Positions 34,208-41,555 of a stretch of DNA of 64,000 nucleotides are shown here, one piece after another. Both the position numbers and the translations under genes were made by a program. Location of the stretch: positions 310,001-374,000 of the forward strand of contig CBDAPZ010000001.1 of the NCBI GenBank assembly GCA_965198855.1, given 5' to 3'. Numbering within the stretch: the first letter of the stretch is position 1; the number at the start of each line of letters is the position of its first letter. The stretch comes from BOG-908 sp965198855 (GTDB taxonomy: Bacteria; Pseudomonadota; Alphaproteobacteria; Acetobacterales; Acetobacteraceae). Below the pieces are notes generated by a model. That model did no database searches. It saw only the letters and a program-made list of their open reading frames with translations, and was not told the origin of the DNA.

Positions 34208-35537
34208 CCGACGCGTGACATTCACCACCCCGAAGCTTTCCCGACGCGCCGCCCTGCTGATGCCGCTCGCCTTGGGCGGTTGCAGCTGGTTCGACTGGCT
34301 GACTGACGAGGAGAAGAAACCCATCCCCGGCAATCGGCTGCCCGTGCTTGCGGCAGCCCGTGGCATGCGGATCGACTCGATCGAGCCGGTGACGCTGCCG
34401 CCTCCGGTGACCAATGCGAGCTGGCTGCAATATGGCGGCGTAGTGAGCCATGTCGGCGGCAGCCTGTCCGGCGGCCTCACCCGTGCGTGGAGCACCGGGA
34501 TCGGGCAAGGCGGCGATTACCGCACGCGGCTGACCGCGCAGCCGCTGATTTCCGGCGGCCAAGTCTATACGATGGACACGGATTGCAACGTCACCGCCTT
34601 CGAACTTGCAACGGGCCGGCAGATCTGGCGCACGCGCACGCGGCCGAAGAAGAACTCTACCAGCAATGTCGGCGGTGGCATCGCGATCTTCGATGGCGTG
34701 ATCTATGTGACCACCGGGCTTGCCCAGGCGCTGGCGCTGGATCTGGGAACGGGTGCGATCAAATGGCGCACCGGCATACCCTCGCCCGCGCGCAGTTCGC
34801 CGACGGTGACGCAGGAAGGCATCTTCCTCTCCACGATGGACCAGCAGTTCATCGGGCTGTCCCGCCAGGACGGCAAGTTGCTCTGGTCCTACCAGGCGAA
34901 CGTGGCGAATACCGGCACGTTGGGCCAAGCGGCGCCGGCCTATGCAGACGGCGTTCTGGTAGCCGGCTTCGAATCGGGCGATCTTGCAGCGGTGCGCGCC
35001 GATAGCGGCACGCTGGTCTGGACCGACAATATGGGCGGCGTGAAGGGCTCTGCGTCGCTGTCGGAATTTGCCTCGGTGCGGGCGGCGCCGGTGATCGATG
35101 CCGGACTGGTCTATGCGGTTGGGCTGGGCGGTCTTCTGGCGGCGCTGGATTTGCGCTCCGGCCGCCGGGTCTGGCAGCGCGACATCGCCGGCGCCAACAC
35201 ACCGTGGATCGCCGGCGATTTCATGTTCATGGTCGATTCCGAGCAGAAGGTCGGCGCAATCGACAAGAACGACGGCACCGTGCACTGGGTCGAGGATCTG
35301 CCGCGCTTCAATAATCCAAAGCGCACGAGGGGCCTGATCACCTGGTATGGCCCCAGCCTGGTGGGCGGCAAGCTGGTCCTGGTCAGCGACAAAGGCCGCA
35401 TGGCCGTGCTCGACCCGATCAGCGGCGCATTGGTGACGTCTTCGGATCTGGAGGACACCGCCTCGCTCGCGCCGGTCGCGGCACAAGGTTACGTGCTCAT
35501 TCTGACGGACGATGCTACGCTGACCGCATATAAATAG
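34200..35537 (+). CDS. bamB: Outer membrane protein assembly factor BamB
   Basis: A lipoprotein beta-propeller of the BAM complex that inserts beta-barrel proteins into the outer membrane. 445 residues: signal with lipobox LALGGCSW, then PQQ-type propeller repeats (for example VYTMDTDCNVTAFELATGRQ, LYAVGLGGLLAALDLRSGRR form). ATG at 34200 overlaps the TPR gene stop by 8 bases. The neighbours TPR-bamB-der match the standard order. Confidence 0.9.
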   Translation: MDNRRVTFTTPKLSRRAALLMPLALGGCSWFDWLTDEEKKPIPGNRLPVLAAARGMRIDSIEPVTLPPPVTNASWLQYGGVVSHVGGSLSGGLTRAWSTGIGQGGDYRTRLTAQPLISGGQVYTMDTDCNVTAFELATGRQIWRTRTRPKKNSTSNVGGGIAIFDGVIYVTTGLAQALALDLGTGAIKWRTGIPSPARSSPTVTQEGIFLSTMDQQFIGLSRQDGKLLWSYQANVANTGTLGQAAPAYADGVLVAGFESGDLAAVRADSGTLVWTDNMGGVKGSASLSEFASVRAAPVIDAGLVYAVGLGGLLAALDLRSGRRVWQRDIAGANTPWIAGDFMFMVDSEQKVGAIDKNDGTVHWVEDLPRFNNPKRTRGLITWYGPSLVGGKLVLVSDKGRMAVLDPISGALVTSSDLEDTASLAPVAAQGYVLILTDDATLTAYK

Positions 35538-35592
35538 GTGTCGGCTTTCGGTTTTCGGATCGGCGACGCCACTCTCGCGACTGGAAACTGAA

Positions 35593-36933
35593 ATGCTGCC
35601 TGTTGTTGTCATCGCAGGGCGGCCGAATGTCGGCAAATCCACTCTGTTCAACCGTCTCGCCGGACGGCGCTCGGCCATCGTTTCCGATACGCCGGGGGTG
35701 ACGCGCGACCGCAAGGATGCCGAAGCGATGCTGCGCGGACGCAACGTGCGGCTGGTCGATACGGCGGGGCTGGAGGAGAGCGACCCGGAGGCGATCTACG
35801 GCCGCATGCGCGCCTCCTCGGAGACGGCGGTGCAACAAGCCGACCTGATCGTGTTCGTGATCGATGCGCGGATCGGGATCACGCCGGCCGACGAGCATTT
35901 CGCCAACTGGCTGCGCCGCCAGAACCGCCCGGTGCTGCTGGTGGCCAACAAGGCGGAAGGCCGCATGGGCATGGCCAACGCACTGGAAGCCTACAGCCTC
36001 GGCCTCGGCGACCCGCTGGCGATCTCGGCCGAACATAACGAAGGCATCGCCGACCTGATGCGCGAGATCGCCGAAAAGCTGCCGCCAGAACCTGAAGAAG
36101 GCGACCTGGGCGAAGGCACCCGGCCATTGAAACTGGCGATCGTCGGGCGCCCCAATGCCGGCAAATCCACCCTACTGAACAGGCTCGTGGGCGAAGACCG
36201 CATGATCACGGGGCCCGAGCCGGGCCTGACACGCGACGCGGTCAGCGTGATCCTGCACGACCCGGCGGGCGACATCGAACTGGTCGATACCGCAGGCCTG
36301 CGCAAACGCGCCCGCATCGAGGAGCCGCTCGAAAAGATGTCGGTTTCCGCGAGCATCGAAGCGCTGAAGATGGCCGAGATCGTGGCGCTGACGATCGATG
36401 CCTCGCTCGGCCTGCACGAGCAGGATCTGCAGATCGCGCGCCTGGTCGAGCGCGAAGGCCGCGCCTGTATCGTGGTGCTCAACAAATGGGACGCGGTCGA
36501 AGACCGCAACAAGACACGCAAAGCCATCAGCGACCGGCTGGAGTTCAGCATGACCCAGATGCGCGGCATCCCGGTGGTGACACTCTCGGCTGCCACCGGC
36601 GCCGGGCTGGAGAAATTCCTGCCCGCGGTGCGCGCAGCCTCGACCGTCTGGAACACACGGGTTGCCACCGGCGAACTCAACCGATGGTTCGAGAAGGCAC
36701 TCGAGCGCCATCCGCCGCCAATGGTGGAAGGGCGCCGGCTGAAGATGCGCTACATCACCCAGGCCAAGGCACGGCCGCCGACCTTCCTGGTGTTCGGCAC
36801 GCGGGCGGAGAACATGCCGGAGGATTATCACCGGTATCTGGTGAACAGTCTTCGCGAGCATTTCGAGTTGCCCGGGACGCCTATTCGGTTGCTGGGGCGG
36901 GGGACGACCAACCCATACATCGACAAGGATTAG
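35593..36933 (+). CDS. der: Ribosome biogenesis GTPase Der (EngA)
   Basis: A tandem GTPase for 50S subunit assembly. 446 residues: G domain 1 (GRPNVGKST at about 9-17, DTPGVTRDR, NKAEG), G domain 2 (GRPNAGKST near residue 184, DTAGLRKRARI, NKWD), then the KH-like domain (PPMVEGRRLKMRYITQAKAR, PTFLVFGTRAENMPEDYHRY). The order matches the family. The gene ends right before hairpin repeat copy C. Confidence 0.97.
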   Translation: MLPVVVIAGRPNVGKSTLFNRLAGRRSAIVSDTPGVTRDRKDAEAMLRGRNVRLVDTAGLEESDPEAIYGRMRASSETAVQQADLIVFVIDARIGITPADEHFANWLRRQNRPVLLVANKAEGRMGMANALEAYSLGLGDPLAISAEHNEGIADLMREIAEKLPPEPEEGDLGEGTRPLKLAIVGRPNAGKSTLLNRLVGEDRMITGPEPGLTRDAVSVILHDPAGDIELVDTAGLRKRARIEEPLEKMSVSASIEALKMAEIVALTIDASLGLHEQDLQIARLVEREGRACIVVLNKWDAVEDRNKTRKAISDRLEFSMTQMRGIPVVTLSAATGAGLEKFLPAVRAASTVWNTRVATGELNRWFEKALERHPPPMVEGRRLKMRYITQAKARPPTFLVFGTRAENMPEDYHRYLVNSLREHFELPGTPIRLLGRGTTNPYIDKD

Positions 36934-36979
36934 AAAAGGGAAGCACTTCTTTTCTGAAGAAAAGAAGCAAAAGACTTTG
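36934..36979. repeat. Hairpin repeat (copy C) after der
   Basis: Standard orientation: aaaagggaagcacttctttt, ctgaagaaaagaagcaaaag, acttt. Starts directly after the der stop codon at 36933. Probable terminator. Confidence 0.75.
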
Positions 36980-37069
36980 TTTCCTGCGCCTTCACGACAG
37001 CATACGAAATAAGAACCACGCGCTCGCGAACGCGTTACACGCTTACACCTCCAAAGGGAGATCCTGCGC

Positions 37070-37279
37070 GTGCTGACCATTATTCTGATCGTGCTTGTCG
37101 TCATGGCTTTGGGTGGCTTCGGCCACGGCGGCTACCAGCGCGGCTGGTACGGCCGCGATCCCTATTACAAAGCACCGCGTACGGCAGGCTTCGGCGGCGG
37201 GTGCCTGGGGCTGATCGTGCTGTTCGTCGTGCTCTGGCTGCTGTTCGGCCATCATCATGGCGGCTATTACCGCTACTAA
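37070..37279 (+). CDS. Small Gly/Tyr/His-rich membrane protein
   Basis: 69 residues from a GTG at 37070 behind AAAGGGAG. Two hydrophobic segments (LTIILIVLVVMALGG and GLIVLFVVLWLLFG) flank a loop rich in Gly, Tyr and Arg, and the protein ends GHHHGGYYRY. No family recognised; it resembles small hydrophobic stress-linked proteins. A perfect hairpin follows at 37305. Confidence 0.65.
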   Translation: MLTIILIVLVVMALGGFGHGGYQRGWYGRDPYYKAPRTAGFGGGCLGLIVLFVVLWLLFGHHHGGYYRY

Positions 37280-37304
37280 AAACCGCTGTTCGAGAAGAGC
37301 CTTT

Positions 37305-37329
37305 CCTTGGGCTACAGTGTAGCCCAAGG
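37305..37329. terminator. Perfect hairpin after the small membrane protein
   Basis: Stem ccttgggctac / gtagcccaagg (11 bp) with a 3-base loop, 25 bases after the stop codon. Good position for a terminator in either direction; no clear T-tract. Confidence 0.5.
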
Positions 37330-37458
37330 CTCATCTATCGCAAACCAAACGCATTTGATCTGGAACTCGTGCGGCTTGGCTCGCACAGCGAACTTGGTGG
37401 TAGTAGCGCGTAGCCTGCATCGCGCTTGAGTAAAGCGGGCTGCGTGGCAGTTCGCACA

Positions 37459-37857
37459 TTAGACCGGAGGTAATTCCACCTTTAACGCCTGCAGAAGAGC
37501 CGTTTGTTCATCGTCATTTAATGTCTGAATCCCAACGGGGTGACCCGCCGGTTGCTCCATGATTACCGCCTGGCGCCATCCTGGTCGCGTCGGCCCAGGC
37601 CATAGAAGAAGGCAAATAGCTCCCTTCTTTTCAGACGTGTGAAGGGTACTCCGCAGCAGCGGAAATGGCGGAGAGGCTAAGTTAGGCCGCCAGCCCGATT
37701 GATGCTTATCAAGCCACGCTGAAACAGCCACTAAGTTCTCGGGGGCCAGCGGTCTAGGCTCGCTCTGGGTGCTATATAGGACGTGCCCGATGCCAATCAG
37801 GATTTGCGGCACTGGTCGCATGCCGACATATCGATATCGCAAAGGCCATCGAAACAC
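37459..37857 (-). CDS. Hypothetical protein in an AT-richer patch
   Basis: Up to 132 residues from a GTG at 37857; an ATG at 37821 (MRPVPQILIGIGHVLYSTQ) is perhaps the more likely start. No domain recognised, no membrane helix. Codon use is less GC-biased than in neighbours and the flanking 37280-37460 sequence is also AT-richer. It may be acquired or under weak selection. On the opposite strand only shadow frames are seen. Confidence 0.5.
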   Translation of the reverse strand: MFRWPLRYRYVGMRPVPQILIGIGHVLYSTQSEPRPLAPENLVAVSAWLDKHQSGWRPNLASPPFPLLRSTLHTSEKKGAICLLLWPGPTRPGWRQAVIMEQPAGHPVGIQTLNDDEQTALLQALKVELPPV

Positions 37858-37914
37858 GTCCGACGCGATACTTCCAAAACCACATTATCGGAACTCATTG
37901 CTGCAATTTCCCGT

Positions 37915-38628
37915 CTATTTGCTGGGGCGATACCGCACCAGAGTTCCATGCGCTTGCACATCGGGAAGGCAAAGCGCTATCAGCGCGGGTGCCACGTCGG
38001 AAGGCTGCGGCAAGGTGTTCGGGTCTTCGCCTGGAAAGGCTTGCGCGCGCATGCGCGTGGCCGTGCCGCCAGGATTGAAAAGATTGATGCGCAGGGAGGA
38101 TTTTTCTACTTCCTCCGCCCAGCTCAGCACCAGGTTTTCCATGCCGGCTTTGGTCGCACCGTAGGCGCCCCAGAAGGCGCGGGGTTCACGTGCAACGGTG
38201 CTGCTGACGAACACCGCGCGGCCTGCCGGGGCTGATACCAATAGTGGAGCGCAGGTACGGATCAGTCGATACGTGGCTGTAAGATTTACAGCGACGCAAT
38301 CGGTGAAATCTTTCGGGAAGATGTGTGCAGCCGGCGTCAATTTTCCCAACACACCTGCATTGTGCACCAGAATATCCAAACGCCCGAAGCGCTGCTGCAA
38401 GGTGGGGCCAAGCGGATCGAGGCTTTCGGCGTTCTTAAGGTCGAGTGGCAGCAGGGTTGCGGTGGCGCCGAGTTTGCGTATTTCGTCGTCTACTTCCTCG
38501 AGCGCGCCTTGCACGCGTGCCGTCAGCACCAGATGCGCGCCTAATTTCGCAAGTTCCAAAGCCACGGCACGCCCAATACCGCGACTGGCTCCTGTCACCA
38601 GCGCCACTTGTCCGTCTAAAACACCCAA
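37915..38628 (-). CDS. SDR-family NAD(P)-dependent oxidoreductase
   Basis: 237 residues, classical short-chain dehydrogenase. The nucleotide motif is TGASRGIGRAVALELA, NAGVLG is the structural motif, and the Ser-Tyr-Lys set is in VFVSSTVAREPRAFWGAYGATKAG. The start is a TTG at 38628 seven bases after GGAGG. Downstream of hairpin repeat copy D and transcribed away from purF. The substrate is not predictable. Confidence 0.9.
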   Translation of the reverse strand: MGVLDGQVALVTGASRGIGRAVALELAKLGAHLVLTARVQGALEEVDDEIRKLGATATLLPLDLKNAESLDPLGPTLQQRFGRLDILVHNAGVLGKLTPAAHIFPKDFTDCVAVNLTATYRLIRTCAPLLVSAPAGRAVFVSSTVAREPRAFWGAYGATKAGMENLVLSWAEEVEKSSLRINLFNPGGTATRMRAQAFPGEDPNTLPQPSDVAPALIALCLPDVQAHGTLVRYRPSK

Positions 38629-38640
38629 GCCGGGGCCTCC

Positions 38641-38693
38641 AAGGAATAAAAGTCTTTTGCTTCTTTTCTTCAGAAAAGAAGGGTCTTGCTTTC
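38641..38693. repeat. Hairpin repeat (copy D) after purF
   Basis: Read on the minus strand it is gaccctt then cttttctgaagaaaagaagc, caaaagactttt, in standard orientation 3' of purF, which ends at 38701. Probable terminator. Confidence 0.75.
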
Positions 38694-38700
38694 GTAAATG

Positions 38701-40215
38701 TCAGCTCATCTCAGCAAGCAGGCTAAGCTGACGCCCGGCTTTGGCATTGATGTCGCGAGCATCGACATCGGGCAAATCGATCGGATAGTCGCCGGTGAAG
38801 CAGGCGTCGCAATAATGTGGGGAATTGGCGTCTCGGCCCTTGCGGCCAAGGGCGCGGTAGAGGCCGTCGAGCGAGATGAAGGCCAGGCTGTCGGCGCCGA
38901 TGAGCGCGGCCATCTCTGCAATGTCATGCCGGGCAGCGAGCAGTTTGCCGCGTTCGGGGGTGTCGATGCCGTAGAAGCAGGAATGTGTGGTGGGCGGCGA
39001 TGAGATGCGCATATGCACTTCGCTGGCGCCGGCCGCGCGCACCATCTCGACGATCTTCTTGCTGGTGGTGCCGCGAACGATGCTGTCGTCGACCAGGATG
39101 ACGCGTTTGCCTTCCAGCATCGCCTTGTTCGCGGAGTGTTTGAGTTTGACGCCAAGATTGCGGATGTGGTCGGTGGGTTCGATGAAGGTGCGGCCGACAT
39201 AGTGGTTGCGGATGATGCCGAGTTCGAAGGGCAGGCCGCTTTCCTTGGAATAGCCCATTGCTGCGGGAACACCTGAGTCCGGGACGGGGACCACGATATC
39301 TGCGTCCACATGGCTTTCGCGGGCGAGTTCGGCGCCGATGCTTTTGCGTGCGGAATAGACCGGCGTGCCTTCCATCACGGAATCGGGGCGGGCGAAGTAG
39401 ATGTATTCGAAGACACAGAACCGCGCTTTCACCTGGTTGAAGGGGCGAATGCTGCGCACGCCGAATTCGTTGATCACCACGATCTCGCCGGGCTCCACGT
39501 CGCGCACGAACTCGGCGCCGACGATATCCAGCGCGCAGGTTTCGCTGGCCAGCACCCAGCCGCCGCCAGCGTCCATTTTGCTTCCGTCAGGCGCGCCGAT
39601 GCGGCCGAGGATGAGCGGGCGCACGCCCAGCGGGTCGCGCACGCCGATGAGGGCCTCGTTGCTCAGCGCGACCAGCGAGTAGGCGCCGACCACCTGTTTG
39701 AGGGCATCGATCAGCCGGTCCAGCACGGTGGAATACAGGCTGATGGCGATCAGGTGGACGAACACTTCGCTATCGGTGGTGGACTGGAACAGGCAGCCGC
39801 GGCGCACCAGCGCCTTACGCAGGGCGGCGGCATTGGTGAGGTTGCCGTTATGGCCGACCGCGAAGCCGCCGAACTCGAAATCGGCGTAGAGCGGCTGCAC
39901 GTTGCGCATGATCGTCTCGCCGGTGGTGGCATACCGGTTATGGCCGATCGCACTCGCACCAGGCAGGGAAGCGATCACCCGCGCATCGCCAAAATTATCG
40001 CCGACCAGACCAAGCCCGCGCTGCTGATGGAAGCGCTGGCCGTCATAGGTGACGATGCCGGTGGCTTCCTGGCCGCGATGCTGCAAAGCATGCAGTCCGA
40101 GTGCGGTCAGGGCCGCCGCATCGACCACGTTCCAGACGCCGAAAACGCCGCACTCTTCGTGCAGCTTATCGTCTTCCCAGCTTGTGGGTTCGGGCAGAGT
40201 CACCATGCGGGTCAT
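38701..40215 (-). CDS. purF: Amidophosphoribosyltransferase
   Basis: First committed step of purine synthesis: PRPP plus glutamine to phosphoribosylamine. 504 residues. The class-II amidotransferase nucleophile is in EECGVFGV close to the start (a short propeptide is expected to be removed), and the PRPP loop is VILVDDSIVRGTTSKKIVEM. The ATG at 40215 follows GGAGAT; a frame to 40254 exists. It follows cvpA on the minus strand, the usual cvpA-purF order. Confidence 0.96.
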   Translation of the reverse strand: MTRMVTLPEPTSWEDDKLHEECGVFGVWNVVDAAALTALGLHALQHRGQEATGIVTYDGQRFHQQRGLGLVGDNFGDARVIASLPGASAIGHNRYATTGETIMRNVQPLYADFEFGGFAVGHNGNLTNAAALRKALVRRGCLFQSTTDSEVFVHLIAISLYSTVLDRLIDALKQVVGAYSLVALSNEALIGVRDPLGVRPLILGRIGAPDGSKMDAGGGWVLASETCALDIVGAEFVRDVEPGEIVVINEFGVRSIRPFNQVKARFCVFEYIYFARPDSVMEGTPVYSARKSIGAELARESHVDADIVVPVPDSGVPAAMGYSKESGLPFELGIIRNHYVGRTFIEPTDHIRNLGVKLKHSANKAMLEGKRVILVDDSIVRGTTSKKIVEMVRAAGASEVHMRISSPPTTHSCFYGIDTPERGKLLAARHDIAEMAALIGADSLAFISLDGLYRALGRKGRDANSPHYCDACFTGDYPIDLPDVDARDINAKAGRQLSLLAEMS

Positions 40216-40295
40216 CCGAAATCTCCAGACCGGCGATGGCGTGCCGGGTGTCATGGCAGTGTAGCCTATCTACCCTTATGCGGGCCGATGAAAGG

Positions 40296-40877
40296 CTAAT
40301 TGGTGTGGATCACCGGTGGGCCAAGCGCGCGGCCCTCTGGGGTGGCATGCAGCAACGAGGCGGCCGTGGTCGGTTGGTCGTTCGGCAGTTCGGGCAGGTT
40401 CATCTTGATGCCGGGGAAACGCGCCACCGTCCATTTGGCGCCCGAGGCGATCCAGGGCACGGTGCGCGCCTGCTGCAACTGCGGCGGCCAACGCTCCGGC
40501 GGAAAGATGGTGGCAAGAGGGATATAGGCCAGGATCAGCACGACCGCCGCGCGCAGAACGCCAAACACCAGGCCGAGGCTGCGGTCCAGCCCGCCCAAGG
40601 CGGACAGCTCCACCGCGCGGCCGATCAGGTTGGAGATCAGGGATAGCACGACGAGCAGCAGTACAAAGACGATTGCGTAGGCGGCCGGATCGGCGATGTC
40701 GGGGTTGCCGATGGCCTGTTCCAGCATGGGCCGCGCTGCCGGACCGAACCTGTAGGCGCCGAGGCCGGCGACCACCCAAGAGCCGAGTCCGAGGAGTTCG
40801 CGCACCAGTCCGCGGGACAAACCAAGGAGCGCCGAGATGCCCACAATGGCGAGCACCAATAGATCCACCAGATTCAT
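40296..40877 (-). CDS. cvpA: CvpA family membrane protein
   Basis: 193 residues with about four membrane helices (LVDLLVLAIVGISALLGLSR, YAIVFVLLLVVLSLISNLIG and LRAAVVLILAYIPLATIF regions) and the GLSRGLVRELL motif typical of CvpA. The family is linked to colicin V export and envelope stress resistance. It lies just upstream of purF, as in E. coli. Co-transcription with purF is inferred. Confidence 0.92.
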   Translation of the reverse strand: MNLVDLLVLAIVGISALLGLSRGLVRELLGLGSWVVAGLGAYRFGPAARPMLEQAIGNPDIADPAAYAIVFVLLLVVLSLISNLIGRAVELSALGGLDRSLGLVFGVLRAAVVLILAYIPLATIFPPERWPPQLQQARTVPWIASGAKWTVARFPGIKMNLPELPNDQPTTAASLLHATPEGRALGPPVIHTN

Positions 40878-40949
40878 GCGGCCTTATGGTGCAGCGGGCG
40901 GCCTTCGCCAAGTAGGCTTTGCGTGCCCTGGTGCGAAGATTGGAGCACG

Positions 40950-41555
40950 TTAACGGGTGAAGAGCAGCTTGCCGCCCAGCCCGATGAGAACTGCGCCCAT
41001 GGTTGCCTCGATCACAGTCTTGGCGCGGGCATAGATGCCACGAGCGGCAGGATGCGAGAACAGCAACGCCATGCTGCCATACCACAGCAACGAGATCAGC
41101 GCCGAGATCCCGACCACGGCGACGTAGAACCGTGCGGGTGCACCCGCCGGCACCATGACGGAAAAGATGCTGCCGTAGAACGCCAGTGCCTTCGGGTTCG
41201 TCATGCTCGCCAGGAACGCCCGGCCGGCGGCAGCGGCTCCGCTGGATCCACCACGTGCTGTGGCAGGCATCGGCCCGCGAGCGCCTAGCACCATCTTCGC
41301 GCCGATCCAGATCAAATACGTCGCGCCCACGAGCCGCACCGCCGTGTAGATCCAGGGAAATCTGGTGATCACGACGCCAAGGCCGGCGACTGCCAGCAGC
41401 GACCAGGTGCAGGAGGCTGCGGCAAGCCCCAGGCCGGCAAGAAGGCCGGCGCGGCGGGAAACCATCATCGACGTCGAGGTCACGAGGGCGAAGTTGGGGC
41501 CTGGGCTGAGCACGCCGAGAAACAGCACGACGCTGATCGCGAGCAATCCGCTCAT
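40950..41555 (-). CDS. LysE-family amino acid exporter
   Basis: 201 residues, about six helices. The amino end shows LFLGVLSPGPNFALVTSTSM, the RhtB/LysE signature with SPGPN, and then GLGLAAASCTWSLLAVAGLG. Exports amino acids or derivatives (for example homoserine, lysine, leucine). It starts by an ATGA overlap with the stop of the second propeller diguanylate cyclase, so the two are translationally coupled although no functional link is evident. Confidence 0.92.
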   Translation of the reverse strand: MSGLLAISVVLFLGVLSPGPNFALVTSTSMMVSRRAGLLAGLGLAAASCTWSLLAVAGLGVVITRFPWIYTAVRLVGATYLIWIGAKMVLGARGPMPATARGGSSGAAAAGRAFLASMTNPKALAFYGSIFSVMVPAGAPARFYVAVVGISALISLLWYGSMALLFSHPAARGIYARAKTVIEATMGAVLIGLGGKLLFTR

